A stretch of DNA of 64,000 nt, taken from Flavihumibacter fluvii (lineage in GTDB: Bacteria > Bacteroidota > Bacteroidia > Chitinophagales > Chitinophagaceae). The stretch spans positions 520,001 through 584,000 of the forward strand of contig NZ_CP092333.1 in the NCBI RefSeq assembly GCF_018595675.2, written 5' to 3'. Position 1 is the first letter of the stretch; every line of letters begins with the position of its first letter. Shown here in pieces: positions 1 through 9,700 of the stretch. The notes under the pieces were generated by a model. The model worked only from the letters and a program-made list of their open reading frames with translations. It was not told the origin of the DNA and ran no database searches. A program made the position numbers and the translations under genes.

Positions 1-279
1 TATTGTATCACTGTGGTGGGCTTTGTGGCAAAATAATACGTGCGACGCAGCGAGCGTAGCGTGGCCACAAAGTTTAACCTCAATAGTTGGGGTAAACCAT
101 CGGATGCGGTAATGATCGTTTTCTTTCACCAGGAAAGTGGTTTCACTCTGGTTATTTTCCATAGCGATCTGTTGCATTAGACGGTCAGGCAGCCATTGGT
201 CAAGGATCAATACAGCAGCCGGGTTGCCACCGAATTGTTTTTCGGTGAAGGCGTCGATGATATAGATGGGGACTTGCAT
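1..279 (-). CDS. PhzF family isomerase/epimerase-like protein (3' end missing)
   Basis: N-terminal 93 residues of a PhzF-family protein, a diaminopimelate-epimerase fold; the gene runs off the left edge. The start MQVPIYIIDAFTEKQFGGNP and the following NNQSET segment are typical: the Glu of SET is the catalytic acid in PhzF, and the WFTP...VKLCGHATLA segment is the second family signature. Most family members are about 260-290 residues, so roughly two thirds lies outside. The physiological substrate of PhzF-like proteins outside phenazine pathways is generally unknown. It is 25 nt downstream of the carboxylase gene on the same strand and may be co-transcribed. Confidence 0.88.
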   Translation of the reverse strand, partial: MQVPIYIIDAFTEKQFGGNPAAVLILDQWLPDRLMQQIAMENNQSETTFLVKENDHYRIRWFTPTIEVKLCGHATLAASHVLFCHKAHHSDTI

Positions 280-304
280 GAAGTGAGTGGTAAACGTTAA
301 CCGG

Positions 305-1933
305 TCAGACCTGGAAAACGCCGGTATTCATTTTCCGGCAGATGGGGAAGTGGTTGGCAGCGTTAATACCTTCCGAGATTACCCTTCGGGTATCAGCAGG
401 ATCAATGATTTCGTCTATCCATAGCCGGGATGCTGCATAATAAGGAGATGTCTGCCTTTCATAACGACCCCTGATATCATCCAGTAGTTTCTTTTCATCA
501 TCAGGTGCCACTTCAAGACCACGTGCCTTCATGCCCGCAACCTGGATCTGTAATAATGTTTTGGCAGCCTGGTCACCACCCATTACGGCTATTTTAGCGG
601 TTGGCCAGGCATATATAAAGCGCGGGTCATAAGCTTTGCCGCACATCGCATAATTGCCGGCACCAAAAGAATTGCCTATGATGATGGTGATTTTCGGTAC
701 AACTGAATTAGCTACAGCATTCACCATTTTTGCACCGTCTTTAATGATTCCTGAATGTTCACTTCGGCTTCCTACCATGAAACCGGTCACATCCTGCAGG
801 AAAATTAGTGGAATTTTTTTCTGGTTGCAATTCAGGATGAACCGGGCAGATTTATCGGCACTGTCGTTGTAGATCACGCCACCCATCTGCATTTCACCTT
901 TTTTATTTTTTACGATCAGCCGTTGGTTAGCTACAATACCAACTGCCCAACCATCTATTCTCGCATAGCCACACAAAACACTTTTGCCATAATCTGCTTT
1001 GAACTCATCAAACTCAGAAGCATCAGTAATACAGGCGATGATGTCGCGCATATCATAGGTTTTGCCGCCGCCTTCCGGCAAAATTGAATAAATATCGGTA
1101 GCTGGTCTTTTAGGATTGATGGCATGAATCCGGTCAAACCCGGCCTTCGGTTGGTGACCCAGTTTGCCAATGATTTTCTTTACCTGTTCTAGGCATTCTT
1201 TTTCTGTTGGGAATTTGTAATCAGCAATGCCACTAATAGCCGTATGCGTGGCTGCACCACCCAGGGTTTCTGTATCAATATCTTCACCAATGGCGGCTTT
1301 CACGAGGTATGGCCCTGCCAGGAAAATAGAGCCATTCCCTTCCACCATTAGGGTTTCATCACTCATGATGGGAAGGTAGGCGCCACCAGCTACGCAGGCA
1401 CCCATAACGGCCGCGATCTGCGTAATACCCATGCCACTCATAATTGCATTATTGCGGAAGATGCGGCCAAAATGTTCTTTATCCGGAAATATTTCATCTT
1501 GCATAGGGAGGAAAACGCCGGCACTGTCTACCAGGTAAATAATAGGCAGGAAATTCTCCATCGCAATTTCCTGGAGGCGCAGGTTTTTTTTGCCGGTGAT
1601 CGGGAACCAGGCCCCTGCTTTCACGGTTTGGTCATTGGCTACTATAACACATTGACGGCCGCTTACATAACCAATACCAGCCACTGTACCACCTGCCGGG
1701 CAGCCACCATATTCGGCATACATTTCGTAACCGGCAAATGACCCGATCTCTATAAATTGCTCCATGTCATCTACCAGGTAACTGATTCTTTCACGTGCAG
1801 TTAATTTATTTTTCTCATGTTGTTTTTCAATGGCCTTCTTACCGCCACCCAGGCTGATTTGTGCTAATCGTGCACGTAATTCACCGAGGGCCAGTTTCAG
1901 GGCATCTTCATTACGGTTTTGTTCAATATGCAT
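305..1933 (-). CDS. Acyl-CoA carboxylase carboxyltransferase (beta) subunit, methylcrotonyl-CoA type
   Basis: About 542 residues, the usual length for the biotin-dependent acyl-CoA carboxylase beta subunit that transfers CO2 from carboxybiotin to an acyl-CoA in the cytoplasm. It has both crotonase-like halves: the N-terminal half with LTARERI, GGCPAGG and MGACVAGGAYLP, and the C-terminal half with LPEGGGKTYDMRDII, DVTGFMVG, GNSFGAGNYAMCG and MGGDQAA. The wording is closest to methylcrotonyl-CoA carboxylase beta (leucine degradation), but propionyl/geranyl-CoA relatives cannot be excluded without a search. No biotin-carboxylase alpha subunit is in the window. A longer frame begins with GTG at 1972, but that lies over the predicted promoter; MHIEQNRN at 1933 fits the family better. 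Confidence 0.9.
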   Translation of the reverse strand: MHIEQNRNEDALKLALGELRARLAQISLGGGKKAIEKQHEKNKLTARERISYLVDDMEQFIEIGSFAGYEMYAEYGGCPAGGTVAGIGYVSGRQCVIVANDQTVKAGAWFPITGKKNLRLQEIAMENFLPIIYLVDSAGVFLPMQDEIFPDKEHFGRIFRNNAIMSGMGITQIAAVMGACVAGGAYLPIMSDETLMVEGNGSIFLAGPYLVKAAIGEDIDTETLGGAATHTAISGIADYKFPTEKECLEQVKKIIGKLGHQPKAGFDRIHAINPKRPATDIYSILPEGGGKTYDMRDIIACITDASEFDEFKADYGKSVLCGYARIDGWAVGIVANQRLIVKNKKGEMQMGGVIYNDSADKSARFILNCNQKKIPLIFLQDVTGFMVGSRSEHSGIIKDGAKMVNAVANSVVPKITIIIGNSFGAGNYAMCGKAYDPRFIYAWPTAKIAVMGGDQAAKTLLQIQVAGMKARGLEVAPDDEKKLLDDIRGRYERQTSPYYAASRLWIDEIIDPADTRRVISEGINAANHFPICRKMNTGVFQV

Positions 1934-1953
1934 AGCTGGAGACTCTTGGCATG

Positions 1954-1983
1954 CAAAGTACGGAGAAGCCACGCGAAAAACAA
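1954..1983 (-). promoter_or_regulatory. Bacteroidota-type promoter of the carboxylase gene
   Basis: On the minus strand TTG (1983-1981) is followed after 20 nt by TACTTTG (1960-1954), close to the TTG-N17-23-TAnnTTTG promoter of Bacteroidota. It implies transcription starting near 1947, which excludes the 1972 start and supports 1933. Confidence 0.5.
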
Positions 1984-2052
1984 ACGACTGTTAGTGTGGA
2001 ATTAATCGGGAACATATTAACATTGCTGTAGTTTTACAGGTAAGCAGATCTC

Positions 2053-3138
2053 ATGAATCCACGATATCGTTATGCAGGACTCTTTGCTCTTGTGGCACTG
2101 GCCCTGTTCATCAAAATATTTTCTTTCTTTCCAGCAGCCGTCGAACGGTATTATTCCAATGGGGCATACCCGGTCATTTCCCGGGGGTTACGCTGGCTAT
2201 TTGGATGGATACCCTTTAGCATTGGAGATATTATATATGCCCTTGTGGCTATATGGCTGATCAGGGTATTGTATAAGGTCATCAGGGCCGTTGTTCAGAA
2301 AAGAATAACGAATAGTTTCCTGCTTCGTGTAGGGGTGCGCGGTATGACAGTCTGGTTATGCATCTATATCATTTTTAATCTGAACTGGGGCCTGAATTAT
2401 AACAGGCTGGGAATTGCGCAACAGGCTGGATTGTCGGTAACTCCCTACCAAACCCAGGAAGTGGATACATTGGTAATTACCCTGATCAACCGGATGAATG
2501 GGTTAAGGGCAGCATCTGTTGCTGAAAGAAATCCCCTGCACCATAAAAAGACTTTGTTCAAAAGTTCCTTCAAGGCATACCAGGATCCATCAGGTGAAGT
2601 GCCTTTCCTAAAGTATGGCGGCCAATCAGTAAAGCCTTCCATTTATAGCTACCTGGGTAATTACCTTGGATTTACTGGTTACTATAATCCTTTTACCGGC
2701 GAAGCCCAGGTGAATACAACTGTCCCGGTTTTTGTGCAGCCTTTTACCACCTGCCATGAAATTGGCCACCAGATGGGATATGCAAAGGAAAATGAAGCAA
2801 ATATGGCAGGTTTTTTGGTTGCAAAGCACAGCTCCAGCGCAGCTTTCCGCTATTCCAGCTATTTTGACCTCTATTTGTATGCGATGCGCGACCTATACCT
2901 CAGGGATTCGGTCCGGTCGCAGATTTTATCCAAACGTTTATCCCCAGCCGTTAGGGCTGACCTTGTTGAACTCAGGGAGTTTAACAACAGGCATGTTGGC
3001 CTGCTTGAGCCATTTATCCGCATTCTATATGCACAGTTCCTAAAGGCTAACCAACAACCTGGTGGTATGATGAGCTATAACCAGGTTGTGGCACTTGTGA
3101 TTGCCTATACCAGGAAATATGGGTTAGAAAAGGTGTAG
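2053..3138 (+). CDS. DUF3810 family membrane zinc-metallopeptidase-like protein
   Basis: 361 residues. The N-terminus has about three membrane segments (roughly residues 8-25, 55-80, 95-115), followed by a soluble domain with TTCHEIGHQMGYAKENEANMA, an HExxH zinc-protease signature with a downstream Glu-rich helix. This is the DUF3810 family, widespread in Bacteroidota and Firmicutes and functionally uncharacterised. It ends 3 nt before the convergent dCTP deaminase gene. A possible -7 box TAGTTTTA lies at 2029-2036. Peptidase activity is inferred from the HExxH motif only; substrate unknown. Confidence 0.87.
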   Translation: MNPRYRYAGLFALVALALFIKIFSFFPAAVERYYSNGAYPVISRGLRWLFGWIPFSIGDIIYALVAIWLIRVLYKVIRAVVQKRITNSFLLRVGVRGMTVWLCIYIIFNLNWGLNYNRLGIAQQAGLSVTPYQTQEVDTLVITLINRMNGLRAASVAERNPLHHKKTLFKSSFKAYQDPSGEVPFLKYGGQSVKPSIYSYLGNYLGFTGYYNPFTGEAQVNTTVPVFVQPFTTCHEIGHQMGYAKENEANMAGFLVAKHSSSAAFRYSSYFDLYLYAMRDLYLRDSVRSQILSKRLSPAVRADLVELREFNNRHVGLLEPFIRILYAQFLKANQQPGGMMSYNQVVALVIAYTRKYGLEKV

Positions 3139-3141
3139 TTG

Positions 3142-3678
3142 TCAGAAGCTGTTTTTCCACATCATGCTTTCCACAGGCTTGTCAGGCTGGCCGCTGTATT
3201 TGGCATTTTTCTTCTGGTTATATTTCACTTCAATCTCGCCATCCACCGGGAAATAAATAAGTTGCCCGATTGGCATTCCCTTGTACACTTTCACAGGCTG
3301 TTTAACTGAAATCTCCAGGGTCCAGTTACCACAAAAACCAACATCACCCTTTCCTGCAGTAGCGTGTATATCAATACCCAAACGGCCTGTAGATGATTTT
3401 CCTTCCAGGAATGGAACATGGGCATGGGTTTCGGTGTATTCTGCAGTTACTCCCAGGTAAAAGATATGCGGGTATAGTACAAAACCTTCTTCGGGAATTT
3501 CGAAATATTCGATCTGGTTGTGTTTTTTGGCATCAAGGATATGTTCCTTATAGGTAGCCAGCCATTTTCCCAGGTGAACATCATAGGAATTACTACCCAG
3601 GCATTCCCGCTCGTAAGGTTGAATTTTTATGGTCCCGAGGGCCATTTCTTCCAGGATACGTTTATCCGACAGGATCAT
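3142..3678 (-). CDS. dcd: dCTP deaminase
   Basis: 178 residues; converts dCTP to dUTP for thymidylate synthesis in the cytoplasm. The trimeric dUTPase-like fold is recognised by MILSDKRI at the start, QPYERECLGSNSYDVHLG, EGKSSTGRLG (nucleotide binding, residues 92-101) and the catalytic Glu122 in WTLEISV. Length and motifs match the mono-functional enzyme; the bifunctional deaminase/dUTPase version is possible, but nothing here distinguishes it. The gene is divergent from the phosphopantetheinyl transferase gene. Confidence 0.95.
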   Translation of the reverse strand: MILSDKRILEEMALGTIKIQPYERECLGSNSYDVHLGKWLATYKEHILDAKKHNQIEYFEIPEEGFVLYPHIFYLGVTAEYTETHAHVPFLEGKSSTGRLGIDIHATAGKGDVGFCGNWTLEISVKQPVKVYKGMPIGQLIYFPVDGEIEVKYNQKKNAKYSGQPDKPVESMMWKNSF

Positions 3679-3693
3679 ATGCTTCGCTTAAAT

Positions 3694-3701
3694 TATATTT
3701 G
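3694..3701 (+). promoter_or_regulatory. -7 box of the phosphopantetheinyl transferase gene
   Basis: TATATTTG, a perfect match to TAnnTTTG. It overlaps the TTG at 3699 that opens the longest reading frame, so that codon cannot lie in the transcript and the true start must be downstream. Confidence 0.5.
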
Positions 3702-3752
3702 ATAAACAATAGCCAGATTGGCTGCTGCAATGTTACCAGCAAAATTGCAACC

Positions 3753-4391
3753 TTGGCCTTATTTTATCAACATAATATCAACCATAACACCCGGCTCGCG
3801 ATTTGGCGGATAGAAGAGCCCGAGGCATATTTCCTGGAAAAAGTGCCTTTGAAAAGTGATGTAACTCATCCCTACAAGCGCTTGCAACACCTGGCGGGCC
3901 GCTATCTATTGCCAGTATTGTTTCCTGATTTCCCGCTGGAAGAAATCATGGTCGCGGATACCCGGAAGCCGTTTTTACCCAATGAGAAATACCATTTTTC
4001 TATTTCCCATTGCGGGTTCTATGCGGCTGCTATTGCCAGCACTTCACAAAGAGTGGGTATCGATATCGAATTGGTGACCTCACGTATTGAAAAAATTTCC
4101 CATAAGTTCTTATCGCCCGATGAAAAAAAATTCCTGCAACAGTGGGAATTGTTCGACCAGTTGCAGTTGGAACTCACTACAGTGATCTGGAGCGCTAAAG
4201 AAGCGATATTCAAATGGTATGGAGATGGAAAGGTTGATTTTCGCGGACATATGCAGTTGAATGGCATGTTAAAGTATGCTTCAAATGAATGGATGAAACT
4301 TCCTTTTCTCTTTCAAAAAAACGAACCTTTTGAACTGGATATTCATGCCAGGATTTTTGAACCCCTGGTACTCGCATACCTGGCCACCTGA
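3753..4391 (+). CDS. 4'-phosphopantetheinyl transferase superfamily protein (Sfp/AcpT-like)
   Basis: About 212 residues. Transfers the phosphopantetheine arm of CoA to a Ser of acyl- or peptidyl-carrier proteins. Key motifs are present: HFSISHCG, VGIDIE (Mg-binding Asp/Glu) and WSAKEAIFKW (catalytic Lys and Glu). In-frame sequence extends up to a TTG at 3699, but that overlaps the -7 box. The TTG at 3753 gives MALFYQHNIN, which resembles the usual family start. No carrier-protein or polyketide genes are adjacent, so it is probably the housekeeping carrier-protein activator. Confidence 0.88.
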   Translation: MALFYQHNINHNTRLAIWRIEEPEAYFLEKVPLKSDVTHPYKRLQHLAGRYLLPVLFPDFPLEEIMVADTRKPFLPNEKYHFSISHCGFYAAAIASTSQRVGIDIELVTSRIEKISHKFLSPDEKKFLQQWELFDQLQLELTTVIWSAKEAIFKWYGDGKVDFRGHMQLNGMLKYASNEWMKLPFLFQKNEPFELDIHARIFEPLVLAYLAT

Positions 4392-4465
4392 AACGAATTT
4401 GTGCAAATTCCTTCTTGGCTGGCAATTGAATATTAACTAATTTTCTGATATAAATTTATCAAGAC

Positions 4466-5068
4466 ATGAAAAAGCAGATTATCGGCCTTTTCCTGGTAGC
4501 CGCATCCCTTGTATCAAACGGAGCTGCAGCACAGAAAATAAGATTGGCAGAAGGCGATTTGTCCCCACTGGCTGGCGAAAAAGAACTGAATGTTGAATTC
4601 GATTACAAAGACATGAAAGTGGGGAAAATGACAGAAACGGAGTATGTGAATAAGAAACGGGATGAGTACAATAAGAAAGAAGCCGGGAAAGGCGACAATT
4701 GGGTTAAAGCGTGGGAAGATGACCGTGAAACGCGTTTCGAACCTAAGTTCCTCCAATCTTTCAACCAGTTCAGTGGCGGAATGACCGCAGGACCTTTAGC
4801 ATCGGCTAAATACACAATGCTTGTAAAAACCACTTTTACGGAGCCCGGATATAATATTGTTGTGCATCGTGTGAATGCCCAGGTTAACCTGGATGCAACC
4901 ATAGTTGAAACAGCTAATCGGAATAAAGTGGTTGCAAAAATAACAGTGGAGAAGTCACCTGGTGGTGCCTGGTTTGATAATGATTTTGATACCGGCCAAA
5001 GAATCACCGAAGCCTATAATAATGCCGGTATGTCGCTGGCAGGTTTTATCAGGTCTAAAGCTCATTGA
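4466..5068 (+). CDS. Secreted protein of unknown function
   Basis: 200 residues with a clear Sec signal peptide (MKKQIIGLFLVAASLVSNGAAAQ, cleavage near 22). The mature protein is polar and Lys/Glu rich, with no Cys and no catalytic motif I recognise. The C-terminal half alternates short hydrophobic strands (YTMLVKTTFTEP, NIVVHRVNAQVNLDATIVE, VVAKITVE), suggesting a small beta-rich periplasmic domain. It ends with a strong terminator and stands alone between divergent or opposite genes. I cannot assign a function. Confidence 0.85.
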   Translation: MKKQIIGLFLVAASLVSNGAAAQKIRLAEGDLSPLAGEKELNVEFDYKDMKVGKMTETEYVNKKRDEYNKKEAGKGDNWVKAWEDDRETRFEPKFLQSFNQFSGGMTAGPLASAKYTMLVKTTFTEPGYNIVVHRVNAQVNLDATIVETANRNKVVAKITVEKSPGGAWFDNDFDTGQRITEAYNNAGMSLAGFIRSKAH

Positions 5069-5075
5069 TTTTTTT

Positions 5076-5105
5076 AAAGCCACCTTTTACCTGGTGGCTT
5101 TTTCT
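5076..5105 (+). terminator. Rho-independent terminator
   Basis: AAAGCCACC / GGTGGCTTT, a 9-bp perfect stem with an 8-nt loop running into a T tract, 8 nt after the stop of the secreted-protein gene. Confidence 0.9.
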
Positions 5106-5241
5106 ATTAATCGATGCTTTCTTTCCGAAAATCGACACTATTCAGTCCATTATCGAAGAGATTTCGGCCTCATCGCGGAAATGCGCAACTTTACATCAGA
5201 ACCTATTTTAGTCCCTTGTATCTAAACCGTCCAAAACATCC

Positions 5242-5300
5242 GATCCTTTGAAAACTGTAGAACCTTGATCCAATGAAAACCGATCCGATCCATTGAAAAG
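5242..5300. repeat. Three degenerate copies of GATCCnnTGAAAA
   Basis: The non-coding stretch 5106-5380 has no supported gene. Within it lie GATCCTTTGAAAAC (5242), GATCCAATGAAAAC (5267) and GATCCATTGAAAAG (5287). The steps are 25 and 20 nt, so this is not a strict tandem repeat. Function unknown; it may be a decayed repeat or a protein-binding array. Confidence 0.4.
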
Positions 5301-5380
5301 TCACGAAATCCGGAAACCTGAGAAACAACAGAAGAATTTAACATGGTCTATGAAAACATCAGCAGATGTATTGCCCCGGA

Positions 5381-5409
5381 AAAAAATTGGTCCCGCTTTT
5401 TAGCGGGAC
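5381..5409 (-). terminator. Rho-independent terminator of the DUF2130 gene
   Basis: GTCCCGC (5390-5396) and GCGGGAC (5403-5409) form a 7-bp GC-rich stem. Read on the minus strand it is followed by CAATTTTTTT, five nt after the stop codon of the gene ending at 5414. Confidence 0.9.
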
Positions 5410-5413
5410 TTTA

Positions 5414-6688
5414 TTATTCCCCTAATTCTGCCGGTTCATCATTTTCCAGGAGATTCAGGTTAACCACATCGGCTCCGGCAATGCCTTCAATACTGCCACG
5501 TACATGGGCCGCATTCAATAAAACCTTTTCCAGTTGTTTCTCCCGGCTCTTCCAGAGTTTTTCCATCGCATCGCGTTCCCGTTGTATCGATAATTTCATG
5601 CTCATAAAACCTTCCCTGATCGCTTTCCATTGTTCGCTGAATTCATTACTGGTGAGGTAGTCGTAGAGCATATGCATTTTATCGCCGCGATTCTCCTGGT
5701 TTTTGGTCGCATTGTATACCCTGATGATGCCATCACGAAGGACCTGTACCAATGGTTTTACATCGCCGAAACTGCAGATCCAGATACCATTCTTTTCACC
5801 AAACTGATCCAGGTCGGCTGGCATGGTTTGGGTAACCAGGATGGCAATGTCCGCCCCCTGGCTCCGCATATCAGCTTTCAATTTGTCGATCCAGTCTGCC
5901 GTGAACCCCTTCGTGCGTTTACTTTCATAAATGATACGGCCACATTCCTGGCCGAAGGGGTTCCGCACCGTTTGAATACAATCAGCGCCGCGGACCCCTT
6001 TGCCTACTTCACTGATGATGTCGAAGGGGAAGGTGGATTTCAGCATTTCTTCCAACGCCAGTTCCTGTACCTCACCCTGCAATTGCATACTACCCTGCTC
6101 TGCTTTTCGCCGCATTTCCTCAGCCAGCTTTTTCTGGTCTTCCAATTGTTTTTCAAGTTCTTTCAGACGCATGCTAAATTCATTTTCCTTCGCAGCTATT
6201 TTTTGTTCTTCGATCTTTCGCAATTCCTCAGATAATTTGCCCCGCTCTTCCTGGAGCCTGCGTTGTAATACAATATCGAGTTCGGCTTCCTTATTCTTTA
6301 GTTCCTGTTCGAGTTTCAGGAATTCCAGTTCCTTCTGCCTGGCAAGCCGAAGCTTCTCTTCATTGTCTTTGTTGCTATACGTGAGCATCCTTAACTGGTT
6401 TTCAAAATCTGCCTGCGTAGATTTGCGGATGCTTTCTTCCAGTTGCTGGTTCTGTTTTTTCAATTCGGCCTGTAATTGCACATGGAATCGGTCTTCCTGG
6501 GTCCGTTTAAATTGTTCGAAAGCTTCTTCCTTTACCCGGAGTTCTTCTTCCTTTTTGTTCCTGTAGTCAATCATTTGCTGCCGCAGTTCCTTTTTCTGTT
6601 CTTCGATGGCTTCTTTCAGCTCATCATTCAAGGCCTCATCAAGAGGGAACTCATGGCCGCAATTCGGGCATTTGATTTTAGTAAGCAT
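5414..6688 (-). CDS. DUF2130 family coiled-coil protein with nuclease-like C-terminal domain
   Basis: 424 residues. It starts with half a zinc ribbon (CPNCGHEF, residues 8-15), then a long charged coiled coil (about residues 20-205), then the DUF2130 domain (about 210-400). The DUF2130 part contains RGADCIQ...IIYESKRT, matching the D-x(n)-ExK core of the PD-(D/E)xK nuclease superfamily; this is a fold-level resemblance and activity is not shown. The family is common in bacteria and uncharacterised. Monocistronic, with its own terminator. Confidence 0.85.
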   Translation of the reverse strand: MLTKIKCPNCGHEFPLDEALNDELKEAIEEQKKELRQQMIDYRNKKEEELRVKEEAFEQFKRTQEDRFHVQLQAELKKQNQQLEESIRKSTQADFENQLRMLTYSNKDNEEKLRLARQKELEFLKLEQELKNKEAELDIVLQRRLQEERGKLSEELRKIEEQKIAAKENEFSMRLKELEKQLEDQKKLAEEMRRKAEQGSMQLQGEVQELALEEMLKSTFPFDIISEVGKGVRGADCIQTVRNPFGQECGRIIYESKRTKGFTADWIDKLKADMRSQGADIAILVTQTMPADLDQFGEKNGIWICSFGDVKPLVQVLRDGIIRVYNATKNQENRGDKMHMLYDYLTSNEFSEQWKAIREGFMSMKLSIQRERDAMEKLWKSREKQLEKVLLNAAHVRGSIEGIAGADVVNLNLLENDEPAELGE

Positions 6689-6750
6689 AGTCGGGCAATT
6701 TAGTGAAAAATGTCATTTTGCCATTTCATTTTCAAGAGGTAGATTAGGTG

Positions 6751-9700
6751 ATGAAATTTAGCACCAGATGCCATGCCGGACAAATCATCGGATTGTCCAT
6801 TTTTTTTGCCATCACAATAGTGTCCTGCAAAAATAATTCTACCGAAACCAGGGAGATTGCAAAGGCCGATTCATTAACAGAAGAACAGAAACACCTGCCT
6901 GCAAATGCGTTGAAAGGTTTAGGCGTGGCACCCGGACTGGAAGTTATGCCATTTGCATCGGAACCTATGTTACAGAATCCAACTAATATGGATGTGGATG
7001 AAAAGGGCAGGGTATGGGTAACTGAAGCCTATAATTACCGGCCTTCAGTGAATGGCAATCCAACAAACGCATTGGGCGACCGCATCATGATACTGGAAGA
7101 CACTGACGGTGACGGGCATGCTGATACTGCCAGGGTATTTTACCAGGGACCTGAACTCAATGCACCACTAGGAATCTGTGTTTTAGGCAATCGGGTAATA
7201 GTTTCGCAAAGCCCTTTCGTATGGTCATTTTACGATGATAATGGGGATGATAAGGCAGATCGTAAGGAAATCATGTTCCAGGGTATTGGCGGTGAGCAAC
7301 ACGATCATGGAGCACATGCATTTAGTTTTGGTCCGGATGGTAAACTCTATTTCAATTTTGGAAATGAAGGGAAAACATTAAAGGATAAAAACGGAAAGGC
7401 AATACTGGACCAGGATGGTGATGTAATTGGACCAAAGAAATACCAGCAGGGTATGGTCTTCAGGTGTGACCCGGATGGCTCACATGTGGAATGCCTGGGA
7501 GATAATTTTCGCAATCCCTATGAAGTGGCGGTGGATAGTTATGGTGCCTTATGGCAGAGTGATAATGATGATGATGGTAACCGGGGTACCAGGATCAATT
7601 TTGTTATGCCCTATGGAAATTATGGGTATACCGATGAAATGTCAGGGGCTTCCTGGCAATCGAACCGCACAAATATGGAAGACTCCATTCCATTCCGGCA
7701 CTGGCACCTGAATGACCCGGGTGAAGTGCCGAACCTTTTGCAGACCGGTGCCGGATCTCCAACCGGACTTATTGTTTATGAAGGCAACTTGTTGCCAAAG
7801 ACTTTTCAGAACCAGATGATTCACTGTGATGCGGGAACCAATGTGGTACGGGCTTACCCTGTAAAAAAAGATGGCGCGGGATATACCGCCAGAATTGAAA
7901 ATATCCTGCATGGGGATAATGATCCCTGGTTCAGGCCTTCTGATGTAACCGTTGCTCCGGATGGTTCACTGTTCATTGCTGACTGGTACGACCCGGGTGT
8001 TGGTGGTCATGGTGCGGGTGACCAGGTACGCGGTAGGATATATAGGGTGGCACCAACCGGTGTGAAGTATGTCCAGCCCAATTTAGATTATGCCAGCGTA
8101 GAAGGAGCCATAGAAGCCCTTTTTAATCCAAACCTGTCGGTACGCCACCATGCTTATACAAGTTTGCAACATATGGGTGTGAAGGCAATTCCGGCCCTCG
8201 AAAAAAGCTGGAAAGAAAACCGGGATTCCCGGAAACGTGCAAGGGCATTGTGGGCTTTGTTGAAAATGCCAGGGACGGATACTAAAAGATACCTGACGGA
8301 AGCCATGAATGATGATCAGCCAGACCTTCGGTGCATGGCTATCAGGGCGGCTGTACAACTGAAAGAAATCGAATTGTTGCTGCCGGCAGCAGTGATGGAT
8401 AAGGACATCAGCATCCGTCGTGAAGCTGCTTTAGCACTGCACCACCAGTCAAATACACAGGCAGCGGCCTGGTGGACCGACCTTGCTACGCAACACGATG
8501 GAAAGGACCGCTGGTACCTTGAGGCATTAGGTATTGGGGCCGACGGGCAATGGGACCGCTTTTTTCCTGCCTATCTTGCCCGGATCAAGGACCCTTTAGC
8601 AACTGCTGCTTCCAGGGATATTGTTTGGAGGGCACGCACAGATCAGTCCTTACCTTACCTGGCTAAACTTGCGGCAGAATCCGGAGTTCCCATAAAGGAC
8701 CGCCTAAGGTATTTCAGGGCATTTGATTTCCATTCAGGTAAGGCTAAACCAGGATTATTGCTGAATATGATCAGGGAAAATACCGGCAATGATGTAGTGT
8801 TTAACAAACTGGTATTGCATGCTCTGGATAGTCGCTCCGTAATGCAATCAGAAATTGCACAAAAAGCATTAGACCAGGTATTGGATTCGGTTGATGGTAC
8901 CAGTGAATTCGTGGATTTAGTGGGCCAGTATGCTGTAAAAACACGGAATAAAAGCCTGCTCAAACTGGCTATTTCCAAATATGATGAAGAGTTGGGTAAT
9001 GATGCAGCAGGTTTGTTATTGAAGTTTGGCGGGAAAGGCCTTGTCCTGGATGTGATCCGCGGATCTTCGAAAGATACTGCAGCTACACCGTTACTACTTG
9101 GTTCAATCGGTAATGACGGATCTGCCAGTTCGGTTGATTTTTTGCAGGAAGTTACCTTGTCCGACAAATTTGATATGGAATTAAGAAAGCTGGCAGCTTC
9201 TAAAATCGGAACCAGCGGAAATGGCGAAAAGCGTGTACTCGAGTTACTAAAGCAGCACAAAGTACCTGATGAATTAATACCGCCAGTTGTAGCCAGTGTA
9301 AGTGGTGCCTGGATGAAATCTGTACGCGATGAAGCAGCCGGTTACCTGCCAGATAGAGGTATAAAGATGGTAGCAAAAAAAGCACCAGTCATAGAGCAGA
9401 TCAGGTCATTAACACCAGTTCCGGAAAAAGGGAAGGAAGTGTTTATGAATTCCTGCTCAACCTGCCATATGGTAGCAGGGAAGGGATATGATTTTGGCCC
9501 TGATCTTTCTGAAATCGGTACCAAATTACCCAAGGAAGGCCTGCTCGAATCTATCGTCCACCCCTCGGCTGCGATCGGTTTCGGGTATGAAGGCTGGTCC
9601 TTCACTTTAAAGGATGGCACAGCTTTTTCAGGCATCATCGTAAGTAAAACTGAAACTGACATTGAAGTAAAATTTCCAGGCGGTAGTCGTAAGAAATTCA

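Noticed and set aside
5343-5660. Open frame on the plus strand over the DUF2130 gene end
   Set aside because: Starts within the terminator region and is the antisense shadow of a well-supported gene.
6000-6566. 188-codon plus-strand frame, Ser/Phe/Cys-rich
   Set aside because: Antisense shadow of the Lys/Glu-rich coiled coil of the DUF2130 protein.
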